Positions 16,444 to 25,669 of a stretch of DNA of 50,749 bases are shown one piece after another. The stretch comes from Firmicutes bacterium UBA4795. Lineage in GTDB: Bacteria > Bacillota > Desulfotomaculia > Desulfotomaculales > Nap2-2B. Where the stretch lies: contig DHGP01000027.1 of the NCBI GenBank assembly GCA_002402825.1, forward strand, positions 1-50,749. The letters run 5' to 3'. Every line of letters begins with the position of its first letter. Position 1 is the first letter of the stretch. Both the position numbers and the translations under genes were made by a program. The notes under the pieces were generated by a model. That model had not been told where the DNA came from. It saw only the letters and a list, made by a program, of their open reading frames with translations, and did no database searches.

Positions 16444-17529
16444 TTACTTATGAACTCGCTGGTAAATTTTAAGCAAGAAATACAGCTTCAACCTGGGAAG
16501 ACCTTTAAGTAAACCTATCTGATTGGCCAGTAAGATAGCTGCCAAAGCCAAACCCGCCAGACATAACAGGGCCTGGTCAGTGGTCAGCATATTTAAAAGG
16601 ACCGCGCTCCCTCCCAGAACTATACTTACGCCGTACATAACCAGTACTACCTGCCGGTGACTTAAGCCCCTGGCTAAAAGCTGGTGGTGCAGGTGTTCTT
16701 TATCAGCCTGAAAAATAGGCCGGTGCTTAAAACAACGCCGGACAATAGCCAATGCTGTATCAATAATGGGAACACCCAAGATCACTACAGGTAGTAATAC
16801 CGAAATAGCCGTAACGCTCTTAGTGAGGCTTATAACGGCCATACTGGAGAGGGCAAAACCAAGCAGCATAGCCCCTGAATCACCCAAAAAAATTTGCGCC
16901 GGGTAAAAATTAAACCGTAAAAAGCTAAAAACAGCCACCGCTAAAATAAGGGTAAGTATAATTATTTCCTGCTGACCAGCGGCGCCAAATACTTTCCACT
17001 GGGTTAAAGCAACTGCCGTCATGGTTAAAGCAGCAATACCCGCTACCCCGCTGGCCAATCCATCCAACCCGTCAATCAGATTAAGGGCATTGGTAACCCC
17101 TACTATCCACAAAATGGTAAAAGGAATGCTTATCCACCCTAAGGGCATAATATTACCGTTAAAAGGATTGGTAACAAAATCGACCGTTACCCCAAAACTA
17201 ACCGCCCAACCTGCAGCCGCTACTTGACCGGCCAATTTTAAAACAGGAGAAATTGTCTTTATATCATCTATAATACCTACCAAAAGAATAATCGTAAGGC
17301 CAGCCAATAAACCAATTAAGGGTAAATTTAACGGCATAGCTAACATTACGGCACAAACAAAACCGGCGTAAATAGCCACACCTCCCAACCGGGGCATTGC
17401 TTTTTGGTGTACCTTACGCTGACCCGGTCGGTCTATTGCCTTGATATTAAAAGCCAGCCTTTTCACCTGCGGAGTTAAAAACCATACTAGCAAACCGGCC
17501 AGCAAGAGAGCAAAAATTGTTTTTAGCAC
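16444..17529 (-). CDS. tagO: Undecaprenyl-phosphate GlcNAc-1-phosphate transferase (TagO/WecA type)
   Basis: A 361-residue polytopic enzyme with about ten helices. It loads GlcNAc-1-P on undecaprenyl phosphate, the first step of wall teichoic acid or secondary wall polymers. Diagnostic motifs are MPRLGG near residue 45, the DDIKTISPVLK acidic pair, NLIDGLDGLASG, FLGDSGAMLLG and the C-terminal DKEHLHHQLL. The HLHHQL motif points to WecA/TagO rather than MraY. It is near galU, csaB and the LCP ligase, consistent with secondary wall polymer synthesis. Confidence 0.93.
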   Translation of the reverse strand: MLKTIFALLLAGLLVWFLTPQVKRLAFNIKAIDRPGQRKVHQKAMPRLGGVAIYAGFVCAVMLAMPLNLPLIGLLAGLTIILLVGIIDDIKTISPVLKLAGQVAAAGWAVSFGVTVDFVTNPFNGNIMPLGWISIPFTILWIVGVTNALNLIDGLDGLASGVAGIAALTMTAVALTQWKVFGAAGQQEIIILTLILAVAVFSFLRFNFYPAQIFLGDSGAMLLGFALSSMAVISLTKSVTAISVLLPVVILGVPIIDTALAIVRRCFKHRPIFQADKEHLHHQLLARGLSHRQVVLVMYGVSIVLGGSAVLLNMLTTDQALLCLAGLALAAILLANQIGLLKGLPRLKLYFLLKIYQRVHK

Positions 17530-17733
17530 TATATCCCTTCTTTAATTAATTAAATAACCATTTAACCAAGCTTAACAAATAACCCAACCTCTTGCCTCAT
17601 TTTATTTTTACTAGCCGCTGACCGTTGTTAATATAAAACGTTGTAATTTTATCACCTTAGCCGCAACAGCAACAAATCCTAAAAAACGATAAAAAAAGAA
17701 TTTAACAAACAATTTTGGGCTAAAAACATAAAT

Positions 17734-18825
17734 TTAGTCGGTATTTTGTTGCTTTTCTAAGTTAAGCGATAAAATACGGGAGCGTAAACTGGTTAAGGTA
17801 AACGCTACCAATACTTTTTTTGACGTTAATGGCCTGGCCCACCACTGATTTAAGACCGGCAAGGCAGCTAAGGATGATTGCCAGGAAACAGTATTAATTA
17901 ATTTTCCGGCCCCCGATATGGTAATTAGCGCCTGGGCGCCTAAGTCAGCAATCAAGGTATGTCCATCCGAAATTTTTACGGCATAAACCGGTTGTTTAAG
18001 ATAACCGGGTTTACTGACCGGCTCTTGCGTTGAAGGCGCTAGTTTGGGGTAAGTTCCGGTCCCGTACTGCCAGACTATTTGCTTTTGAGGGGTAATTTCA
18101 AAGACACGGCCCCCTACCAGACCGCGGTCAACTACCAGGGTGTTTCCGTTAGCCAGGCGGGTAGCCTGGACCGGGCAGGCTAAATACCCAGGTGTCCCTG
18201 GAGGCACCTGTTTTCCCCAGCCATAAGACCAGACAATTTTTTTGGCCGGAGTAACTTCAATAATTTTAAAGGGTAAAGTAATTAAGGTATGACCATTTGC
18301 CAGGCGTTCGGCATAGCGGGGCGCTTGCGTTAAAGAAGAAAAACGGTATTCCCAGACCATATTCCCTTGCGGGTTTACCTCACAAACCCGGGGGATGTAT
18401 GGAGGGCCAGGAGCACCGGCATCGGTTAGCAGGTAATTTCCGTTAGCCAAGCGCAAAGCGCTGTTGGCCTGTATACCAGGAAAGGACCAAACTTCCTGCC
18501 CGTCTAGGGTAACCTCTACTACGGCCGGTTTTTGATAACCTACCCGGCAAATAAGTAAATTTCCGGTAGGTAAAAGGTCAAAAAAATTAGGGTGGTTAAC
18601 TTTAAAATCTTCTAAATAGTCAATAGCTAGGCTTCGGGCAGGCAGGATGCCTACCCTCCGAGCCTGGCCTACTTGTTCTTCGGTGGTAGCTTCCAAAGCC
18701 ATGGCCGGAAAAGCAAATAATAAATAAGAGGCTACCGTCAAAAAAATAACCAGGACAAAAATTTCTAACCTTAGCTGTTTTATTTGTTTTAACTTTAGTT
18801 TGCTTTGAATAAGCCAGGCAAACAT
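17734..18825 (-). CDS. Membrane-anchored or exported beta-propeller-like protein
   Basis: A 363-residue protein with an N-terminal hydrophobic segment (about residues 20-43). A repeated unit follows: LLPTGNLLICRVG, LRLANGNYLLTDAG, RLANGHTLITLPF, RLANGNTLVVDRG and KISDGHTLIADLG, each followed by an EVTP/VW.Y strand. This is the pattern of PQQ-like or arylsulfotransferase-like propellers. No catalytic residues can be assigned. Between the membrane segment and the first blade, a family B palindrome has inserted in frame, giving RRVGILPARS. ATG has an AAAGGAG site. It is next to the phosphodiester glycosidase gene, so a wall role is likely. Confidence 0.75.
   Translation of the reverse strand: MFAWLIQSKLKLKQIKQLRLEIFVLVIFLTVASYLLFAFPAMALEATTEEQVGQARRVGILPARSLAIDYLEDFKVNHPNFFDLLPTGNLLICRVGYQKPAVVEVTLDGQEVWSFPGIQANSALRLANGNYLLTDAGAPGPPYIPRVCEVNPQGNMVWEYRFSSLTQAPRYAERLANGHTLITLPFKIIEVTPAKKIVWSYGWGKQVPPGTPGYLACPVQATRLANGNTLVVDRGLVGGRVFEITPQKQIVWQYGTGTYPKLAPSTQEPVSKPGYLKQPVYAVKISDGHTLIADLGAQALITISGAGKLINTVSWQSSLAALPVLNQWWARPLTSKKVLVAFTLTSLRSRILSLNLEKQQNTD
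18636..18660. repeat. Family B palindrome inserted in frame in a coding gene
   Basis: GGGCAGGCAGGATGCCTACC, same core as 12711-12732. On the coding strand it encodes RVGILPA within the propeller protein. The copy at 24338-24363 encodes RAGILPA in the LCP protein. Confidence 0.85.
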
Positions 18826-18849
18826 TAAATATAGCTCCTTTACCTTTAT

Positions 18850-20103
18850 TTACTTGTTGATAAATATGGCGGGAGGATTGTTTTGCCATATTACTTTAGC
18901 TCCTAAAGCTTCACTTACAAAACGCAAAGGTACCATGGTTCTGCCGGCCCTAATCTGGGGCGGCACATCCAGCCAGACCTTTTGGTCGTTAATTAAGGCC
19001 TGCTTCTTTCCCACGGTTAAAAAAATAGCCTGGCCCTCCAGAACTGCAGTAACGGTAGCGGTAGACTGGTCCCAATCCACTTTTGCCCGCAGGGCTTCAA
19101 AAATACCCCTTAGCGGCACCAGTACCCGTCCCTTTTCTGTTTCCGGCGGAGCGTTAAAGAAAAGGCGTTTTTCATTTAAGTAAACAGGTACCTGGTGCAA
19201 GATTAAAAAGGCATTGGCTATCTTTCTTTCTTTGCCGTCAGAGGGACGGTTGACAATTTTATCTTTCACCCATATAGCCGAGGAACCACCTCCGTCTAAT
19301 GCCGCGGCGCTTTGCGCTCCTAAATCCACCATTAAGTAAGCCATTTCTTCCAAGCTTAAACCAGTTTTAAAATCTTTCTGGCTTCCATCCACCACCACAA
19401 ATAACAGGTGGCCTTGTTTATTTACGCCGACTGCCGTACGGGCAGCCCGCTTTAAGATACTGCCGCGAAAACCTTCCACCACCCCCTGCCACAGAGGTTG
19501 TCCCTCTAAAACCAAAAGCGGCCCGGCCGTTACCAAATGTTTTAGATTAGGAATAGATTCTTGAGCCGAAGAGTAATAGCCTAAGAATAACTGGTTGTTT
19601 TCCTTAATTCCTACGGCCGTACGCAAAAGATTTTCGTTATTTAGTAGTTGCCCATCTTTTATTAAAGTTCCAATGGGAAACCCGCTGGAAGAGTTAAAAA
19701 AACCTCCGTTAACGGCAGCCACTGCCCCGTGCCTTTTAGCAATTTGACTCAAGGTTTCCAGTTGCCCTAAATTATCACCCCCCATGGCTAAGTAAACTTC
19801 CAGCAATCTTTGCGACGGGTTAATTTCCACCACGTACCCGCGCAGCGGCTCATCATCCCAATTCCGGCCAACTAAAGAATAATATTTTACCCCCGGGGCA
19901 ATTTCTTTGGCTGCCGTAGCGCTATCAGCAAAGGATTTTGCCCCCGGTTGAAAGCGTACTAATTGTCCGCCCGGCCAGATTAAAGGAGGAGGTGTTTTCT
20001 CGGTTGCCTGTTCTTGAGCTTTTAGGGAAGGCAAATAAAGAAAAGTAGAAAAAACAGCGCTTAAAATTAAAAGGATAGAAATACGTGTGAAAGGTAATTT
20101 CAT
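18850..20103 (-). CDS. Exported phosphodiester glycosidase with stalk (copper amine oxidase N-type) domain
   Basis: About 417 residues. Signal peptide at residues 1-30 ends near LKAQEQA. Residues about 90-295 form the NAGPA/phosphodiester glycosidase domain: AAVNGGFFNSSSGFPIGTLIKDGQLLN in part, RTAVGVNKQGHLLFVVVDG, and LMVDLGAQSAAALDGGGSSAIWV. The C-terminal 120 residues carry two stalk-domain repeats (LVPLRGIFEALRAKVDW and MVPLRFVSEALGAKVIW), which commonly act in surface attachment. It probably removes sugars linked by phosphodiesters on wall glycans. I start at the ATG 20103 following GGGGATG. Confidence 0.9.
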   Translation of the reverse strand: MKLPFTRISILLILSAVFSTFLYLPSLKAQEQATEKTPPPLIWPGGQLVRFQPGAKSFADSATAAKEIAPGVKYYSLVGRNWDDEPLRGYVVEINPSQRLLEVYLAMGGDNLGQLETLSQIAKRHGAVAAVNGGFFNSSSGFPIGTLIKDGQLLNNENLLRTAVGIKENNQLFLGYYSSAQESIPNLKHLVTAGPLLVLEGQPLWQGVVEGFRGSILKRAARTAVGVNKQGHLLFVVVDGSQKDFKTGLSLEEMAYLMVDLGAQSAAALDGGGSSAIWVKDKIVNRPSDGKERKIANAFLILHQVPVYLNEKRLFFNAPPETEKGRVLVPLRGIFEALRAKVDWDQSTATVTAVLEGQAIFLTVGKKQALINDQKVWLDVPPQIRAGRTMVPLRFVSEALGAKVIWQNNPPAIFINK

Positions 20104-20147
20104 CAAACATCCCCATAATTAAAAACTTTAGGGTATTATAAGCTAAA

Positions 20148-21269
20148 TTAGTTATTCTTGTCAAGAATTTTTTGGCTGATAATATATTCCATCATGTGTG
20201 CGCTTTCCCGGGCTTTTTGCTGAAGCACGGGAAGGGCTAAAGCTATTTTTTGCTGAAAGGCAGCCGGCTCAGTTAAAATATCCTTTATCATTTTCCATAA
20301 CCCCTCAAAGGTTAAATCTTTAGTTGTTCCAGCCGGAGTAAGGTTAAAGTGGTTTAAAAAACGGGTTATTTTTGGGTCATAAGCAATACCCACAAAGGGA
20401 ACCCCCAGCACCGCAGCTAGAATTAAGGCGTGCAAACGCATACCAACAACCAGCTTAAGCCGGGTCATAATAGCCAAAAGCTGCGGTACGGTCAGCCTTT
20501 CTTCAATTATAGCTGCCGGAGGGGTAAAGGCCCGGGCTAATCTTTGAGACAAGCCCAAATCAGCAGGGTAATGAAAAGGTAAAAAAATTACCTGCCAACC
20601 CTCCCGTCTTAATATTTCTCCCGCCTGGATAAATATTCTTTCCTGAGCTTCTTTTAAATCTGGCCAGAGGCGCAAACAAAAGCCAACGGTAGGCCTGCTT
20701 TGGTCTAGATGGTATTTGTCAAGCAACTCTTTGACCAAAGTAAGGTTTAACTCCTCGTTTAATACTTCATCCGTTAAACCAAACACCGGATCAGCCGTAA
20801 CGTAAATTGCCGGCCTGTTAACGCCCATCTCTTTTAAGGCTTGGGCTGATTCTTCGTCACGTACCGTTATTAAGTCAACTTGGTTTACTACCCGGCGCAG
20901 CAAATAACGTCCGGTTATGCTTTGCACCGGACCTACCCCTTGGGCGTAAAAAAACACCGGTTTTTTCAAGTACTTGGCCAACCAGATCACCCCCAGGTAA
21001 TAAAGCAGGCTTTTTAATCCCGTCACATCCTGTAAAAGACTGCCGCCCCCGCTAACTAAAAGGTCACTGGCAGAAATAGCCCGCTTTACTTCTTTGAACC
21101 GCCAGCGGTTAGCTGCTTTTATCTGATATAAATTTTTTGTCCTGGCGGGGTTAGAGGAAAGAACTATAAACTCCCCTTTAGGGAAAAGCTTCCGCCAAAG
21201 CGTTAACATGCTGTAAATAATAGCTTCGTCCCCTATATTGTCAAAACCAAAATAACCAGAAACAACCAC
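20148..21269 (-). CDS. csaB: Polysaccharide pyruvyl transferase CsaB
   Basis: About 373 residues of the CsaB family, which adds ketal pyruvate to secondary cell wall polysaccharide so that SLH-domain proteins can bind. N-terminal VVSGYFGFDNIGDEAIIYSM, then SGGGSLLQDVTG, FYAQGVGPV and GMRLHALILAA fit the family. The GTG at 21269 has no ribosome site. The frame stays open upstream to an ATA at 21320 that overlaps the end of the DUF5693 gene (GGTGAGGAG just before), so the true start may be 17 codons earlier. Cotranscribed with DUF5693. Confidence 0.9.
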   Translation of the reverse strand: MVVSGYFGFDNIGDEAIIYSMLTLWRKLFPKGEFIVLSSNPARTKNLYQIKAANRWRFKEVKRAISASDLLVSGGGSLLQDVTGLKSLLYYLGVIWLAKYLKKPVFFYAQGVGPVQSITGRYLLRRVVNQVDLITVRDEESAQALKEMGVNRPAIYVTADPVFGLTDEVLNEELNLTLVKELLDKYHLDQSRPTVGFCLRLWPDLKEAQERIFIQAGEILRREGWQVIFLPFHYPADLGLSQRLARAFTPPAAIIEERLTVPQLLAIMTRLKLVVGMRLHALILAAVLGVPFVGIAYDPKITRFLNHFNLTPAGTTKDLTFEGLWKMIKDILTEPAAFQQKIALALPVLQQKARESAHMMEYIISQKILDKNN

Positions 21270-21316
21270 CCGAAAAGCAGAAGGTTCCTTTTTTGAACTA
21301 TTAATTATTACTTTTT

Positions 21317-23332
21317 TTATGGCTCCTCACCCGTAAAATACTTTTGCCCCCATTGCCGCGCAAAACGGCAAATTAAAATTAAACCTAGCCCAATTAAAAT
21401 TCCGAGCCATAAACCGTTAAATGAACGCTGTAGAGAAATTAATAAAGGAGTATGGATATGAGCGTAGGTATTAATTAAAGATACCTGGCCAATAGCTCCC
21501 AGCAAAAGAAGAGGTAAAAATCGGTGGTCACGGTAGCCCGTGTAAAAAAGCAACAAGAGCAAGGGGTGTCCCAGTAAAAATTCTTTAGTGCGGGGTCGCA
21601 CACCCAAAATCAAATCAAGTAAAGCCCTTGCTTTTAGCTCCAGGGAAGAAGTAATAAGAACATCTTCGTTACCGGTACGTGAAATATAAATGACACCTAG
21701 ACCTAACAGGATCAGGCCAATTATCGCCCATTTTACCGGTAAAGCCGCGTCAAAAAGTTTTTTTAGGCGTAAACCTCCAGGTACCGGGGAAGAAGTAAAG
21801 CAAAGGTAAAAAACAACCATTAAAATAAGCAAGGGTAAAATGTGAGCCGCCTTTACCCCTGAAAACATATCCAGTTTAAGCATATATCCGGTATCGGCCA
21901 GTAAACCTACGGTCAAAATGGCTCCCGGCAATGACATAAGGGAGGTCCGGATTAACCGCCAAACACTTTCAAGGGGAGAAACTCCCTGAGAAGGAACATT
22001 TATTAACAAAGATAAAACCGGAAAAATAATTACGGCGGCTAAAGCCATGGCCTTACGCCCAAAGTTTAAATTAAAGTAGAGCAAAAAAAGCCAGCCTAAT
22101 ACGGTTAAAATCCCCAAAATCAACCCTATTCGACATGGTAATTTTATTTTTTCCCAGAGCAACAAGCCGCCGGCTATTACCCCCAATCCCATTAAAAATA
22201 ATAGCCATCTGACCATCGGCAAAGGCGAAAACACACTGGCCTGTCCCAGCCTCAAATTTTCATTTTCCAGGGCTTGCTTTAGACCAGCAAAAAAGTTAAG
22301 GTTGGCGGTTAAAATTCGGTTCCCTGCTCCGCCGTAATCAGGCCGCAAAAAAGGACGCACCAGTAAGACCCGGACGTTTCGCTCCGCAGCCGCCAGCAAG
22401 TAACGGTCTTTGGCTTGGGTAAAGGTATAATTAGGATTGGCCATTTCTTTTGGGGAAATGCTGTGCAGTCTGACTACTTTTTTATCCAGGAGAATTCCCA
22501 GCTTAGCTAACCCCTTTTGGGGAAAAAACTCAATCTGGCCAACCGGTACATCTAGGCCGGCTATTAAGGCGGCTAAACTTCGGATATAGGCCGGATAAGC
22601 TGGTAAAATTTCATCGTTAAAAAATAAGGCCGACAGATGGGGTATTTTTTTCAAAGGGGTTAAAACTGCCTTCAAGCCTTCGGGAGTGGCATCAGGCCAG
22701 CTTCTTAACTGAACAGTGGTCAACAACCCGGCCTGCTCAATTTCTTGAAGGGCCGTTTGGGAAAAACCTAAGCCCATCCCTCTTAAGGTGGCAAAACTGG
22801 CCGGTGTATAAACGGCAAAATAACCGTCTTTTAAAAAAAAGGTTTGGGCTACTTTTGTTTTTGCCTTTAGTTGCCCGACCAATTGGAGCAAGGTATCTTC
22901 CCGGCGGGTAATAAAATAAACCCCGGTGTTATATGGGGATACAGCCGCCAGCTCCCTTAGCCAGGAAGCATACGGTCCTTCTTGTTCTTTTATTAGCTGT
23001 AATCCTTGCGCCGTTAAAAAAGCAAATTCTGCCGTTATAATTGGCGTGGAACTATCTATTTCCAAAATTTCGGCGTTGGCTTTTCGTTCATCTAAAGTAG
23101 CTTCTTTTAAAAAAACAGTGGTCAAACCGTTTTGTTTAAATAATTGCATTACCTGGGCTGGTTTTTTTCCCGTAAGCTCTGCTAGCGTTTTTACGTCTTC
23201 GTAAAACATGGCCACTTCAACCTGGCGGTGTTTAGTTTCCCGTAAGTAACGCTGTCCACCAGCGTATAGCCCGGCTGCCAGACTTAAGGCTAAAATAAAT
23301 ATTAAAACCAGCACATATCTTCGTTGAGGCAT
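21317..23332 (-). CDS. DUF5693 polytopic membrane protein
   Basis: A 671-residue protein: one N-terminal helix (about 7-27), an extracytoplasmic domain of about 350 residues containing QLFKQNGLTTVFLKEATL and VRVLLVRPFLRP, then roughly nine helices to the C-terminus. This architecture and its position directly before csaB match the DUF5693 family found beside csaB in many Firmicutes. A role in making or exporting the pyruvylated wall polymer is inferred from the linkage only. ATG preceded by AGGATAAG. Confidence 0.85.
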   Translation of the reverse strand: MPQRRYVLVLIFILALSLAAGLYAGGQRYLRETKHRQVEVAMFYEDVKTLAELTGKKPAQVMQLFKQNGLTTVFLKEATLDERKANAEILEIDSSTPIITAEFAFLTAQGLQLIKEQEGPYASWLRELAAVSPYNTGVYFITRREDTLLQLVGQLKAKTKVAQTFFLKDGYFAVYTPASFATLRGMGLGFSQTALQEIEQAGLLTTVQLRSWPDATPEGLKAVLTPLKKIPHLSALFFNDEILPAYPAYIRSLAALIAGLDVPVGQIEFFPQKGLAKLGILLDKKVVRLHSISPKEMANPNYTFTQAKDRYLLAAAERNVRVLLVRPFLRPDYGGAGNRILTANLNFFAGLKQALENENLRLGQASVFSPLPMVRWLLFLMGLGVIAGGLLLWEKIKLPCRIGLILGILTVLGWLFLLYFNLNFGRKAMALAAVIIFPVLSLLINVPSQGVSPLESVWRLIRTSLMSLPGAILTVGLLADTGYMLKLDMFSGVKAAHILPLLILMVVFYLCFTSSPVPGGLRLKKLFDAALPVKWAIIGLILLGLGVIYISRTGNEDVLITSSLELKARALLDLILGVRPRTKEFLLGHPLLLLLFYTGYRDHRFLPLLLLGAIGQVSLINTYAHIHTPLLISLQRSFNGLWLGILIGLGLILICRFARQWGQKYFTGEEP

Positions 23333-23408
23333 TTTTTTCTTATCCTACCTTAATCTACCTTGCTTGCCCTTAATATCCTTAAATACATAATAATATATAA
23401 CAGCCTGA

Positions 23409-24614
23409 TTACTGAGGAACTACCGGGATAAATTTTATGCTGCGATTCTCAGCGTTATTTTCCGGATACACGCTGTCTACGGTACTATTTGTACCGTTTG
23501 CTTTTTCTGCCTTCTTATCAAGTGTCTCATATGTTTCTTTTGTTAATTCGTTTTTAGGGTCAGCTGGTGTTTGAAGGCCGGAGGCTTGCCTTGATTGAGG
23601 TAAGGGTATGCTCACCACCTGTTTATTACCAGGATAAACTTTATCATTTATTGTCGGCCCCTGCACCACGTTAACTATTTCTCCTTCCTCAAACAAAGCC
23701 CTGGCTACCTCGTGGGCTTTTTGTGGCTCTATCAACCAGTAACTCCCACCGTTTATATTACAAAACTGCCCTGGTAAAGTCTGGGTAACAATCTCAGCTT
23801 GTTCAAAGTCCATTATGACTTCGGCTAGCTTAACCATCTGCAAAAGACTAAGATTAGTCTTAAGGCTTTTGTTAATTTCAGGCACAAGTTTGGGGAGCTT
23901 AACCACCGTTGACGGTTGCATTATTTCATGAGCCAAAGCTTTTAAAAAATTTAACTGCCGCTGCGTGCGGGAAATATCCCCCAGCGCATCACTCCGGTAA
24001 CGCACATATTGCAAGGCTTTACGTCCGTCCAAGCGTTGTTCCCCAGGATAAAGATTAATCGCGTATGCAGGACCATCGGTGCTGTCGTAGTGACGCATCC
24101 GTTTTTCTACATTAATGGTAACACCTCCTAATATATCCACTATCTTTTCAAAACCCTGCCAATCTGTCAGCACATAATATTTTACCGGTATTCCAATGAG
24201 CTCCGAAACCACTTCGGCAGTTTTTTCCGGTCCATCGTAAAAACTGGCCGCGTTTATTTTATCCATACCGTGACCAGGGATATTCACCCTGGTATCTCGT
24301 GGAATAGAAAGCAAAGCCACTTGCTTTTTGCCGTTATGAGCAGGCAAGATGCCTGCCCTACTTACTATATCAGCTACAATAATACTATCAGTGCGGGCAA
24401 TTTCTTCCCCGGGCCGGGCATCCGTGCCCAGCAACAAAACTGGAAAAACTTTCTCTGCGGTGCTGGCTTCACTAAAAATTCCTGGAACAGGCAACCTTGA
24501 CCAGTGCATATACACACTGGCAAATAAGTATATCCCTCCCAACACAAAAAGAAAAACCAGGCAAAATAAAAAAAAGGGTATTTTTCGCTTTAATCTTCTT
24601 TTCGGCTTCTTAAT
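23409..24614 (-). CDS. LytR-CpsA-Psr (LCP) family wall-polymer ligase, apparent ATT start
   Basis: LCP enzymes transfer lipid-linked anionic polymers to peptidoglycan. Family motifs: LLLGTDARPGEEIARTDSII, LLSIPRDTRVNIPGHG, KINAASFYDGP, GGVTINVEKRM, ALQYVRYRSDALGDISR. From 24614 the frame reads KKPKRRLKRK and then a hydrophobic segment IPFFLFCLVFLFVLGG, a typical basic N-terminus plus membrane anchor. No ATG, GTG or TTG lies before the anchor; a stop (TGA, 24620) closes the frame upstream. An ATT at 24614 lies nine bases after GGGGAG. The GTG at 24545 would start inside the anchor. A family B palindrome adds SRAGILPAHN between two beta strands. The C-terminal 90 residues are low-complexity. 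Confidence 0.88.
   Translation of the reverse strand: MKKPKRRLKRKIPFFLFCLVFLFVLGGIYLFASVYMHWSRLPVPGIFSEASTAEKVFPVLLLGTDARPGEEIARTDSIIVADIVSRAGILPAHNGKKQVALLSIPRDTRVNIPGHGMDKINAASFYDGPEKTAEVVSELIGIPVKYYVLTDWQGFEKIVDILGGVTINVEKRMRHYDSTDGPAYAINLYPGEQRLDGRKALQYVRYRSDALGDISRTQRQLNFLKALAHEIMQPSTVVKLPKLVPEINKSLKTNLSLLQMVKLAEVIMDFEQAEIVTQTLPGQFCNINGGSYWLIEPQKAHEVARALFEEGEIVNVVQGPTINDKVYPGNKQVVSIPLPQSRQASGLQTPADPKNELTKETYETLDKKAEKANGTNSTVDSVYPENNAENRSIKFIPVVPQ
24338..24363. repeat. Family B palindrome inserted in frame in the LCP gene
   Basis: GAGCAGGCAAGATGCCTGCC with arms GCAGGCA/TGCCTGC. It encodes RAGILPA at the point where LCP proteins normally have a short turn before LLSIPRDTR. Confidence 0.85.
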
Positions 24615-24664
24615 TCTAAATCACTCCCCAAAATCCTAACCAGTCTCGACTACTACCGGCTAAA

Positions 24665-24803
24665 GAACAGGCTGGAAGCCTGACCTACTGCAAGCTAGAA
24701 GCCTGCTATACTAATTAACTGACGACTAATTACTGACGTCCAATGACTGACGATTATTGTCCATTCGTTTTTTTATTCATCTGATGGCTGACATCTGACG
24801 ACT
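24665..24803. repeat. Cluster of degenerate repeats upstream of the LCP gene
   Basis: Two family B-like variants (AGGCTGGAAGCCTGACC and AAGCTAGAAGCCTGC, 24669-24706) are followed by several copies of a CTGACGA/ACTGACG unit between 24718 and 24803. No gene lies here. Confidence 0.6.
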
Positions 24804-24806
24804 TAT

Positions 24807-25292
24807 TTAGCGGTGCATTATAACCACCGTGGTTTGGGCCCGGATCCCGCGTCCGTCAGCACGGGGAATAAGAATTAAATGATTGGGTGGCACTACCTTG
24901 CCCGTGGTAAGGTTTGTCCCGCTGGTAAGATCAGGAATACCACTTCCCGGGGGGTCCAGCACAAAAGCCGTACCAGTGCGTAAAATAAGCTCCGTTCCTG
25001 CCCCGCCGGTAAAATCTTGCCCCGCAGAAACAGTTTTTATCTGCCACTGGGCGCCGCCAGCATCGGTTTCACTTAAAATTTTTTTTACCGCTGTCCCAAT
25101 GTTCTCCTGAAAATAGCGCCCTACAAATTCTGTTACATAGCTTTTGGTTACTAAAGGATCAACACTTGTGCCTGGCTCATCAGCGTCTTGCGCTAAAACC
25201 AGGCCAACCCAGAAAAAAACCACTAAACCAAACAAAATAAAAATTAGAGACCAGATTTTCTTTTTTTTAAAAAAACCCCTTTCCTTTTTCAT
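24807..25292 (-). CDS. Conserved exported protein, unknown function
   Basis: A 161-residue protein with a lysine-rich start, a hydrophobic segment (about residues 13-34) and a likely cleavage or anchor site after VLAQDAD. The mature part has DPLVTKSYVTEFVGRYF, then W-IKTVSAGQ, GAGTELILRTG, GIPDLTSGTNL, NHLILIPRADGRGI. I recall proteins of this layout next to wall genes in Clostridia but know no function. Low Cys content and Gly turns suggest a beta fold. It lies upstream of the LCP gene, so a wall role is inferred by position. Confidence 0.75.
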   Translation of the reverse strand: MKKERGFFKKKKIWSLIFILFGLVVFFWVGLVLAQDADEPGTSVDPLVTKSYVTEFVGRYFQENIGTAVKKILSETDAGGAQWQIKTVSAGQDFTGGAGTELILRTGTAFVLDPPGSGIPDLTSGTNLTTGKVVPPNHLILIPRADGRGIRAQTTVVIMHR

Positions 25293-25669
25293 TATATAAA
25301 ATTATCTTTATTTCCCTTCTTTCTCAACCAAAACTATTTGTGGACACTTTCTTTTATTCTTTTACTGTTTTTCTTAAGTTTTATCATAAAAGCTTTCGAC
25401 ACAAGCAGCTTATTTTCCTGCTTTTAATTAATAAATAATTTTAAAACTAATAGCCAAACGTTAAATATTTAACTAAAATTTAAAATAGGCAGTATTGTCC
25501 CTTTCAGTTGGAATTATCTCCGACTTGGCGTCAATACGTTATAGTTCCATCTTCTTTTCACTTCGTAAGTTCGGAATTTCATATAATGGCAGATTGGGTG
25601 AAAATCCTACCAGTACTATACCTTCAATGGTATAATTGAGCAAGAAAAAATTCAGAAAGAAGCAAAAAG
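25293..25669. other. Gene-free stretch before the IS1182 remnant
   Basis: AT-rich, with many stops in all frames. No promoter, riboswitch or repeat can be supported. Likely includes the decayed left end of the insertion element that follows. Confidence 0.4.

Noticed and set aside
24718..24803. Repeated CTGACGA units as a CRISPR-like array
   Set aside because: Units are short, irregularly spaced and imperfect, with no uniform spacers and no cas genes in the window.
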